This document shows, one piece after another, positions 9,401-16,093 of a DNA stretch of 64,000 bases. Within the stretch, counting starts at the first letter, position 1. Each line of letters begins with the position of its first letter. The position numbers and the translations under genes were made by a program. The notes beneath the pieces were generated by a model. The model was given only the letters and a program-made list of their open reading frames with translations. It did not search any database and was not told where the DNA came from. Source of the DNA: an uncultured Prevotellaceae bacterium (lineage in GTDB: Bacteria; Bacteroidota; Bacteroidia; Bacteroidales; Bacteroidaceae); assembly GCA_900543815.1 (NCBI GenBank), contig UQST01000005.1, positions 1 to 64,000 on the forward strand. Reading direction: 5' to 3'.

Positions 9401-10748
9401 CAGTTATCAGAGCTTCGGCTTCCTTCTCATCTACAGGCTCCAGGTACCATTCGCTGGTGCCCTTGTCGGTGGTATAGACTTCGCCCATGTTGAAGGTTGC
9501 CTGCCATGTGCACAGAGGCTGGTCTGCAACCTGGATGCCCCGTGAATGGTTTTTCTGGTGCAGATAATCCTCTGCGTTGCGTTGTCCTGCTGTCTCACGG
9601 ATGTAGATGATGGTCTGTCCGTTCTCGTTGCCAGCGAAGTCGAAGGTCATCTTCTTGTCTCCGTCCTCGGCAAGCGTGCAGGTGGTACCCATCTTGTTGA
9701 AGCGTGCGCCCATTCCTGCATTGACCATGTCGATGCCGTCCTCGGTCTGGGTGAGCTTCCAGATATAGTTGGCCATGTCGTCCTTCAGAGTTCCCCACAT
9801 GCCCTTGTAGTCTGTGGAGCAGAACATGGCCTTCTTCATGTAAGCGGTCACTGTCGTTGCATCATCGCCTTCACCTGTGGTCTCGTCGTGCTTGTAGGTG
9901 AGATTGGAGATGATGCGGTAGTAGCCGTTGGCGGGCAGGCTGTAGAGAATCTCGCTTTCGCGGTACTTGGTGTAGAGTGAATCCACTTCGTCACTCACCT
10001 CCTGTGCCTTCTCCTTTGTCTCTGGGTAACCTTCGACAATGGTGCCTGATACCCATTCGAGTATCTGGTTGAGTCTGGCGATGATCTTGTCTGCCGTTTC
10101 CTTGTCGGTGAACTGTCCTACCTCGGTGCCCACCTTCAGAGATTCATAGGTAATGCCTTCGTAAGCATTGTACTTGGTGAGAACCTGGTCGAGTATAGCA
10201 TCTACCAAATTCCTCTCTTTGGGGTTGTACAACTGGAATTCGGCCGCGTGGAAGTAGATGGGGTCCTTTGCAATGTTGGTGACGCGCACATAGGAGTATT
10301 CCTTTGTGATGGGAGTAGGCTCGGTGACCATCTCTTCTTTGGCTTTGGCATTGTCCAGCTCAAAGTCAGCCAGATCGTCCCACACCTCACCATCGGCGCT
10401 GGCCGACAGTCTCACATTGGTCAGGTGGCCAGCAGCAATGTCGCGTCGCTGCATGTACATCACGAGGTAGCCAGTGTTGATGGGCTCGGTGAGCTGCACC
10501 TGCAGATAGTGCGGTTCGGTCACTTTACCATGCCAGTCGCTGTGCCAGAATGTCTCGACGCTTCCGTCCAGCAGGTTGCCCAGTTCCTTGCCTTCTTCTT
10601 CGTCGGAAGCGTTACTGGTGAGCTGAGACACATCGGTTATCAGTGGGTCGCCATACGAGGCCACTGGGGAAGATGGTGTTTGGGCGTTGGCACCCAAACC
10701 GGCAAGTTGTAGAAACAATGCCGTTAGCAGTAGGTAAAACTGTCTCAT
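6459..10748 (-). CDS. Large secreted protein with three discoidin (F5/8 type C) domains, paralog 1
   Basis: 1,429 residues counted from the ATG at 10748, which begins a clear signal peptide (MRQFYLLLTALF...GANAQ); the open frame runs 32 codons further upstream, but those codons are unlikely to be translated. Three galactose-binding-like domains are recognised by DG-PxTFWHSD/YWHS and EPHYLQV motifs at about residues 25-165, 495-630 and 895-1045. Helical linker segments of roughly 60-100 residues lie between them. The tail (GNIYTIDGKLV ... LYILNGVKVLVK) resembles a type IX-secretion-like sorting domain. No catalytic domain is recognised, so a role in binding glycans or other surfaces is the reasonable guess. 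It is a tandem paralog of the gene at 11378 and shares identical DNA tracts with it. Confidence 0.8.
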   Translation of the reverse strand: MRQFYLLLTALFLQLAGLGANAQTPSSPVASYGDPLITDVSQLTSNASDEEEGKELGNLLDGSVETFWHSDWHGKVTEPHYLQVQLTEPINTGYLVMYMQRRDIAAGHLTNVRLSASADGEVWDDLADFELDNAKAKEEMVTEPTPITKEYSYVRVTNIAKDPIYFHAAEFQLYNPKERNLVDAILDQVLTKYNAYEGITYESLKVGTEVGQFTDKETADKIIARLNQILEWVSGTIVEGYPETKEKAQEVSDEVDSLYTKYRESEILYSLPANGYYRIISNLTYKHDETTGEGDDATTVTAYMKKAMFCSTDYKGMWGTLKDDMANYIWKLTQTEDGIDMVNAGMGARFNKMGTTCTLAEDGDKKMTFDFAGNENGQTIIYIRETAGQRNAEDYLHQKNHSRGIQVADQPLCTWQATFNMGEVYTTDKGTSEWYLEPVDEKEAEALITAFEPIKNHDKLVEQNTALRAEVKEAIITAKDRTKKAQITSGEQMTSIWSQNREGNDNDGGNLIDGVLIDGDPNTYWHSIWQNKPEDLTGAPYIQISGTDEMQGDMLLYIKYRITVEGFPVQFTLKGSNDAEAADDAWTQMAVVDLGNRGSGNEFTSGEFKIETPYSNVRIYSTNSTYSYFHAAELQLYKLEDNPNSQFVALGELATNLEKIYKENVATEDADLTIDMYNALSNAYEAFKSGMTDPSEMRKVMAQYADTDKAMVEGTNPGQWANTDAYDAFQSLYNEMKAYDATGRYTQDKLDYYAAALPLAAKNFMAAANAPKTDTWYRIKFPSESLYDANHWDKSNIAEGSADVQTPIWDNYVTVGEYEQETGQAYFNYWATEAENIREGSHLVALENELTEMTPDASYFRFVEVESPIVPASKFNGLIATSRQALSMATTTTLGEPMIKNEKQLTSNASDEAEGKNIDWLIDGNPSTFWHSDYHGKVTEPHYLQVSFDDPVSGIIEVDMTRRAGANDGDVTRMYVTASNDGQNWDRIGYIEMPFGTVGERILSTPIDLNGSYTSLRFIMTKRRGFTTATQLEQELDPFGEECTYFHAAEFQIRPVTVTKATENAIALEKALVEANKVLSKNVTMADYTALASAYNVLQQELNAGTHKVVPAAPAKPVTYALQNKATGLFVNTLAPNDHEVTLRLTPSIFTHAAIGYGENTLSADNIDGQFCTYLHVQRNTHQFVTWDDNRAGSNSGLMLEEVEASEENPEFTFFKDFVSGKINAWCYPVNISTDEADVAVPYTVAGLYKDEAEKVYLALDKTEGTVEAGQPILFIMDTPENWKEATEEAPAEITPIVFKLDTKFNFNAGSHNGLVGALVSKPAKEGMVTFVNNTVETVKADEPRTIQGSTAYLDINACPQIEASEHALSILLPDVTPDGINSTLEHISQRGNIYTIDGKLVRANGTLNDINSLGKGLYILNGVKVLVK

Positions 10749-10810
10749 TTTGGTTTTAGTTTTGTTAAAATATGGTTCTACGTTAGTGGAATGTGCACTC
10801 TGCACATCCA

Positions 10811-10818
10811 CAAAATTA
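10811..10818 (-). promoter_or_regulatory. -7 box of discoidin gene 1
   Basis: Minus-strand TAATTTTG (TAnnTTTG) 63 bp upstream of the ATG. No good TTG element at the expected spacing. The paralog has a -7 box at the equivalent place. Confidence 0.5.
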
Positions 10819-11019
10819 GTGTTTTTATCTGAACAGTGTAACACTTTTATTGATGTTTTTTTCTTCTTTTTATATTAAATGCCCTTTTCAGAATCCCCGT
10901 AAAGCATGTAAAACAGTTCGGTCAGGAAGCCGATTTTGTTTTCTGGTATAGGGGGAGGTGGAAGCGAATCGGTTATATGAGACGGATAGATATTGGTAGC
11001 TTGCAGGCAGATGGGAATA

Positions 11020-11058
11020 AGAAACGCGCCCTTCTGGGATTGTCCAGAGGGGCGCGTC
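11020..11058 (-). terminator. Intrinsic terminator of discoidin gene 2
   Basis: Same stem-loop as at 6366-6405, inside a ~117-bp near-identical duplicate. It lies 320 bp past the stop codon because repeat units separate it from the gene. Confidence 0.8.
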
Positions 11059-11107
11059 TGTTATAGAATGTCGGACTAATTGCTTAGTTTGTGTGAGAGG
11101 GTAGAAT

Positions 11108-11373
11108 CCTCTTACTTAACCAGCACCTTGGGCTTTCGCCCGAGTTGCTTCACGTTCGGGAATCCAATGAAAGCCTTTCGGCTCTCATTGCTATTCCTCT
11201 CACTTAACCAGCACCTTGGGCTTTCGCCCGAGCCGCTTCACGTTCGGGAATCCAATGAAAGCCTTTCGGCTCTCATTGCTATTCCTCTCACTTAACCAGC
11301 ACCTTGGGCTGTCGCCCGAGCTGCTTCTCGTTCGGGCTTCTGGGAAGAGATCCGTTGGCTTTCTTCCCAGAAT
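11108..11373 (-). repeat. Three tandem 88-90 bp units carrying the KVLVK-stop tail sequence
   Basis: Units span 11108-11195, 11196-11283 and 11284-11373 (88, 88, 90 bp). On the minus strand each ends with a 22-base block that encodes KVLVK plus a stop and GAGG, the same bases that end the discoidin genes. The 66-68 bp in front of each tail block contains hairpins with GAAA-type loops (for example GAGAGCC-GAAA-GGCTTTC). The first two units are almost identical; the third has a different hairpin with the stem TTCTGGGAAGA. So the gene 2 tail is reiterated three times between its own stop and its terminator. Confidence 0.85.
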
Positions 11374-11377
11374 CCTC

Positions 11378-14300
11378 TCACTTAATCAGCACCTTGACAC
11401 CATTGAGGATGTAGAGACCCTTGCCGAGAGAGTTGATGTTGTTGAGGGTTCCATTGGCGCGAACGAGCTTGCCGTCGATGGTGTAGATGTTGCCGCGCTT
11501 GCTTACGTTCTCCAGAGTGGAGTTGATGCCGTTGAGTGTCACATCGGTGAGGAGGATGCTGAGAGCATGCTCACCTGCTTCTATCTGAGGACATGCGTTG
11601 ATGTCGAGGTAGGCTGTGCTGCCCTTGATGGTGCCAGGTTCGTCAGCTTTGACGGTCTCCACGGTGTTGTTGACGAAGGTAACCATACCTTCCTCAGCAG
11701 GCTTGTCTATGAGTGTACCTACCAGACCATTGTGGGCAACGGCATTGAAGTTGAACTTCGTGTCGAGCTTGAACACAATGGGAGTAATCTCGGCAGGAGT
11801 CTCTTCGGTAGTCTCCTTCCAGTCCTCGGGACTGCCCTGGATGAACAGGATGGGCTGACCGGCCTCCACAGTACCTTCTGTCTTGTCGAGAGCTAGATAA
11901 ACCTGCTCGGCCTCATCCTTATAAAGACCAGCTACAGTGTAGGGAACTGCCTCGTCGGTCTCGTCGGTAGAGATGTTCACAGGATAGCACCATGCATTGA
12001 TCTTGCCATAGACAATGTTCTTGGTGAAGGTGTAGTTGTCCAGGTTGGCATCCTCGTCGGCAATCTCCTCGATTATCAGACCAGAGTTGGTGCCGAGTTC
12101 TTTGCTTGACCAAGTCACAAAGCGGTGGTTGCTGCGCTGTACGTGCAGGTAGGTGCAGAACTTCTCGTCGATGTTGTCAGCACGCATGAGGCTAATGCCA
12201 TAGCCCAATGAAGAGTGGGTGATGAGAGAGGGAGTGAGCTGCAGAGACACCTCGTTGCTGTTGGAAGCAAGAGTGTTGACAAACAGGCCTGTTCCCTTGT
12301 GCTGGATGACATAGCGTACAGGCTTGGCGGGAACAGCGGGAGCTACCTTCGTGTCGCCGGCATTGATTTCCTGCTTCAGGGCATTGTAGGCTGCAGCCAG
12401 AGTGGTGTAGTCGCTGGCGGAGATGTCCTTTGTGATGGTCTTGTTGACCTCCTTTATTGCATTGTTCAGTGTCTTGGCGTTCTCCGAAGCTCCTGTCATG
12501 GTGACGGGACGAATCTGGAACTCGGCAACGTGGAAGAATGTGCAATCCTCGCCGAATGGGTCAAGTTCCTTGGAGTAACCTGTAGATTGGGTGAGGATGA
12601 AGCGCAGCTGGCTGTAAGAACCACCCAGGTCAACAGGAGAAGAACTCAGGCTCTCGCTTGCTGCACCGAAGGGCAGCATAATGTAGCCAATCTTATCCCA
12701 GTTCTCGCCATCGTTGCTGCCGGTCACGTACATGCCGGTAACACAACCGTTGACGCTGCCCTGACGACGTGTCATATCCACCTGGATGATGCCGGAGATG
12801 GGCTCGGGGAAGCTTACCTGCAGATAATGAGGCTCTGTAACCTTGCCATGATAGTCGGTGTGCCAGAATGTACTGGGCTTACCATCAATAAGCCAATCGA
12901 TGTTCTTACCCTCTACCTCGTCGCTTGCATTACTTGACAACTGGCTGGCAGATGTGATGAGAGGTTCGCCCACAGTGGTTGTGCATGCCAGTTTGAGCAC
13001 CTGCTGGCTGGTCTCCATCAGGTTTCTGAACTCAAGGGAAGGTGTGATGGGAGTCTCTACCTCGACGAAACGGAAGGCCGAAGCATCGGGTTCCTCTTCT
13101 ATTACGTCTTCCTGTACTACTATCATGTGTGTGCCTTCACGCACTTCTTCGATGGGAGTCTGCCAGAAGTCGAAGAGCTCCTCGCCCTCAGGTTTGGCGC
13201 TCTCACCCACAGTCACATAGTTGTCCCACAGGGGATGCTTGGGTGTGTCGTTGGCGGCAGTCGCGTTGCCCTTGTTCCATCCGCGCTCCTCGTATTGCTG
13301 CTCAGAGGGGAACTTGATGCGGTACCATGTGTTGGTCTTGGGTGCGTTGGCGGCTGCGTAGAAGTTCTTGGCAGCCAGAGGCAGTGCAACAGTATAGCGG
13401 TCCAACTGGCTCTGGGTGTATTTGCCGGCATCGTTATAGGCCTTCATCTCGCTGTAGAGCTTGTCGAATGCATCGCGTGCATCGGTGTTGCTCCACTGTC
13501 CAGGGTTGGTGCCTTCCACCATGCCTTCGGTGATGCCTGCATACGTTTCCAGCATCTTGCGCATGGCAGCGGGGTCAGACATGGCGCTCTTGAACAGTTC
13601 GTAAGCCTCCTTCATGGCGTTGAACATCTCGGGTGTGAGGTCATCGTCCTCCACGGCAATGTTCTCCTTATATATTCTGTCCAGGTTGGTGGCCACTTCG
13701 CCCATGGCTACAAACTGAGAGTTGGGGTTGTCCACCAGCTTGTATATCTGCAGCTCTGCCAAGTGGAAGTAGTCGTAAGTGGTGTTCGAACTGATTACAC
13801 GGATGTATGGATAGGCAGTCTCCACATTGAAGGCATCGGTGGTGAACTCAGCTCCATTGGTTGCGTTGCCCAGTGTGAGCACCTTGATGGTGGTCCAGTC
13901 TTCGTCTGCAGCCTCGGGATCATTGGAGCCTGCGAGTGTGAACTCTGTAGGATGGCCTGTGTCATTGGCGCGGCGCTTTACATAGAGATACACTTCGCCC
14001 AGCATCTCCTCCATATCGGAAATTTGTATGTAAGGCAAACCTGTAAGGTCATCGGGCTTGTTCTGCCAGATACTGTGCCAATAGGTGCTGCCGTCGCCGT
14101 CGATGATGGCTCCGTCTTCCAGGTTCTGCCCGTCCGTGCTGTTGCCTTCTCTGTTCTGTCCCCAGGGTGACGACAGCTGTGAGGCTTTGGTGATGAAGTT
14201 CACCTTCTTCACGTCCTTGGCCTTCTTGAGTGCTGCTGCCACTTCGGCACGCAGTGCGGTGTTCTGCTCCACCAGGATATCGTGGTTCTTGATGGGAGCA

Positions 14301-15643
14301 AAGGCTTCGATGAGTTCCTTGACTTCTGCCTCATCCACAGGCTCCAGATACCATTCGCTGGTACCCTTGTCGGTGGTATAGACATCGCCCATGTTGAAGG
14401 TTGCCTGCCATGTGCACAGAGGCTGGTCTGCAACCTGGATGCCCCGTGAATGGTTTTTCTGGTGCAGATAATCCTCTGCGTTGCGTTGTCCTGCTGTCTC
14501 ACGGATGTAGATGATGGTCTGTCCGTTCTCGTTGCCAGCGAAGTCGAAGGTCATCTTCTTGTTGCCTTCCTCTGACAATGTACAAGTAGTGCCCAGGCTA
14601 TTGAAGCGGGCTTCCATTCCAGCATTGACCATGTCGATGCCGTCCTCGGTCAGGGTGAGCTTCCAGATATAGTTGGCCAGATCGTCCCTCAGATTTCCCC
14701 ACATGCCCTTGTAGTCTGTGGAGCAGAACATGGCCTTCTTCATATAAGTGGTCTCTGTGGTAGCGTTTTCGCCCTCGCCTACGGTCTCGTCGTGCTTGTA
14801 GGTGAGATTGGAGATGATGCGGTAGTAGCCGTTGGCGGGCAGGCTGTAGAGAATCTCGCTTTCGCGGTACTTGGTGTAGAGTGAATCCACTTCGTCACTC
14901 ACCTCCTGTGCCTTCTCCTTTGTCTCTGGGTAACCTTCGACAATGGTGCCTGATACCCATTCGAGTATCTGGTTGAGTCTGGCGATGATCTTGTCTGCCG
15001 TTTCCTTGTCGGTGAACTGTCCTACCTCGGTGCCCACCTTCAGAGATTCATAGGTAATGCCTTCGTAAGCATTGTACTTGACGAGAATTTTGTCGAGTGT
15101 AGCCTCTATCAAATCCTTCTCCTGTGGGTTGTACAGCTGGAACTCAGCAGCGTGGAAGTAGATGGGGCTCTTGGCAATGTTGGTGACGCGCACGAAGGAA
15201 TACTCCTTTGTGATGGGAGTAGGCTGGGTGCTCACCTCTGCCTTGGCACTGGCATTGTCCAGTTCAAAGTCTGCCAGATCGTCCCACACCTCGCCATCGG
15301 CGCTGGCCGACAGTCTCACCTTGGTCAGGTGGTCGGCACCGGAGTTGCGTCGTTGCATGTACATCACGAGGTAGCCAGTGCTGATGGGTTCAGTAAGCTC
15401 TACCTGCAGGTAGTGCGGTTCGGTCACTTTGCCATGCCAGTCGCTGTGCCAGAAGGTCTCGGGATTGCCGTCGAGCAAGTTTCCAATCTCTTTTCCTTCT
15501 GCCTCGTCAGAAGCGTTACTGGTGAGTTGAGACACATTGAAAATAAGTGGATCGCCATACGATGCCACTTGTGTTTGGGCGTTGGCACCCAAACTGGCAA
15601 GTTGTAGAAACAATGCCGTTAGCAGTAGGTAAAACTGTTTCAT
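11378..15643 (-). CDS. Large secreted protein with three discoidin (F5/8 type C) domains, paralog 2
   Basis: 1,421 residues from the ATG at 15643 (signal peptide MKQFYLLLTALF...GANAQ); the 32 upstream codons are probably leader. Its architecture equals paralog 1: three discoidin-like domains with TFWHSDWHG, TYWHSIWQ and TFWHTDYHG motifs, helical linkers and a tail ending KVLIK. Two stretches are identical at DNA level with paralog 1: 14783-15080 with 9879-10176 (298 bp) and 14385-14563 with 9481-9659 (179 bp). The flanking regions are clearly diverged, which points to gene conversion. A role as a cell-surface or secreted binding protein is inferred; no enzyme domain is seen. Confidence 0.8.
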   Translation of the reverse strand: MKQFYLLLTALFLQLASLGANAQTQVASYGDPLIFNVSQLTSNASDEAEGKEIGNLLDGNPETFWHSDWHGKVTEPHYLQVELTEPISTGYLVMYMQRRNSGADHLTKVRLSASADGEVWDDLADFELDNASAKAEVSTQPTPITKEYSFVRVTNIAKSPIYFHAAEFQLYNPQEKDLIEATLDKILVKYNAYEGITYESLKVGTEVGQFTDKETADKIIARLNQILEWVSGTIVEGYPETKEKAQEVSDEVDSLYTKYRESEILYSLPANGYYRIISNLTYKHDETVGEGENATTETTYMKKAMFCSTDYKGMWGNLRDDLANYIWKLTLTEDGIDMVNAGMEARFNSLGTTCTLSEEGNKKMTFDFAGNENGQTIIYIRETAGQRNAEDYLHQKNHSRGIQVADQPLCTWQATFNMGDVYTTDKGTSEWYLEPVDEAEVKELIEAFAPIKNHDILVEQNTALRAEVAAALKKAKDVKKVNFITKASQLSSPWGQNREGNSTDGQNLEDGAIIDGDGSTYWHSIWQNKPDDLTGLPYIQISDMEEMLGEVYLYVKRRANDTGHPTEFTLAGSNDPEAADEDWTTIKVLTLGNATNGAEFTTDAFNVETAYPYIRVISSNTTYDYFHLAELQIYKLVDNPNSQFVAMGEVATNLDRIYKENIAVEDDDLTPEMFNAMKEAYELFKSAMSDPAAMRKMLETYAGITEGMVEGTNPGQWSNTDARDAFDKLYSEMKAYNDAGKYTQSQLDRYTVALPLAAKNFYAAANAPKTNTWYRIKFPSEQQYEERGWNKGNATAANDTPKHPLWDNYVTVGESAKPEGEELFDFWQTPIEEVREGTHMIVVQEDVIEEEPDASAFRFVEVETPITPSLEFRNLMETSQQVLKLACTTTVGEPLITSASQLSSNASDEVEGKNIDWLIDGKPSTFWHTDYHGKVTEPHYLQVSFPEPISGIIQVDMTRRQGSVNGCVTGMYVTGSNDGENWDKIGYIMLPFGAASESLSSSPVDLGGSYSQLRFILTQSTGYSKELDPFGEDCTFFHVAEFQIRPVTMTGASENAKTLNNAIKEVNKTITKDISASDYTTLAAAYNALKQEINAGDTKVAPAVPAKPVRYVIQHKGTGLFVNTLASNSNEVSLQLTPSLITHSSLGYGISLMRADNIDEKFCTYLHVQRSNHRFVTWSSKELGTNSGLIIEEIADEDANLDNYTFTKNIVYGKINAWCYPVNISTDETDEAVPYTVAGLYKDEAEQVYLALDKTEGTVEAGQPILFIQGSPEDWKETTEETPAEITPIVFKLDTKFNFNAVAHNGLVGTLIDKPAEEGMVTFVNNTVETVKADEPGTIKGSTAYLDINACPQIEAGEHALSILLTDVTLNGINSTLENVSKRGNIYTIDGKLVRANGTLNNINSLGKGLYILNGVKVLIK

Positions 15644-15705
15644 CTTGGTTTTTGTTTTGTTAAAATGTGGTTCAATGTTAGTGAAACGTGCTATCTGCAC
15701 ACTCG

Positions 15706-15713
15706 CAAAGATA
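15706..15713 (-). promoter_or_regulatory. -7 box of discoidin gene 2
   Basis: Minus-strand TATCTTTG (TAnnTTTG), 63 bp upstream of the ATG, matching the position of the box in the paralog. No clear -33 element. Confidence 0.5.
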
Positions 15714-15951
15714 GTGAATCTTTTTGAGAGATTTAACATTTTTGCAACATCTTTTGCTTTTGGGGTGCAATAAAGTGTTTTGCTTGATGTTCGTGAATTT
15801 GTTTTTTGGGCGTCTGCTGCATATATTCTTCTAAGGAAAAGGCATTCCCTGGCAGAGGAGATTCGCTCTCAGAGATATGCGGGATGAGGCTGTTATGAGC
15901 GGAGGAAAAAGAAAAAATGGCGATGGAGTGCGCAGAAAGCAGAAAAGTGTG
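15714..15951. other. Gap upstream of the TPP riboswitch
   Basis: Part of a ~450-bp gap between divergent transcripts. I see no gene or repeat in 15714-15951; the right-hand part of the gap is the promoter and riboswitch. Confidence 0.6.
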
Positions 15952-15959
15952 TAACTTTG
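15952..15959 (+). promoter_or_regulatory. -7 box for the thiamin-uptake operon
   Basis: TAACTTTG at 15952-15959 would start the transcript near 15966, just before the riboswitch. Confidence 0.6.
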
Positions 15960-15965
15960 CAGCCG

Positions 15966-16067
15966 CTAAAGGCAGCGACGGAGGGACGTCGCTGTGGGGT
16001 GCCAGCCCTGTTGGGCTGTGCTGAGATTATACCCGCAATCTGATCCAGGTAATGCTGGCGTAGAGAC
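15966..16067 (+). promoter_or_regulatory. TPP (thi-box) riboswitch
   Basis: The conserved thi-box blocks are present in order: GGGGTGCC at 15996, CTGAGATTATACCCG at 16021, CTGATCCAGGTAATGC from about 16040, and TGGCGTAGAGA ending near 16067. A separate perfect 8-bp hairpin (15973-15980 with 15987-15994) sits just 5' of the aptamer, where the P1 strand would normally be. Thiamin diphosphate binding should repress the receptor and transporter genes that follow. The 3' side of the aptamer ends within a few bases of the first ATG (16070), which favours control of translation initiation. Confidence 0.92.
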
Positions 16068-16093
16068 TTATGAAACATTTTATATTTATTCAG

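Larger units (their letters stand above)
10749..11377. other. Gap between the two discoidin paralogs
   Basis: 629 bp without a gene. In order: leader and -7 box of paralog 1 (10811-10818), an AT-rich stretch with nothing recognised (10850-11010), the terminator of paralog 2 (11020-11058), and the iterated 88-bp tail units (11108-11373). Confidence 0.8.
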
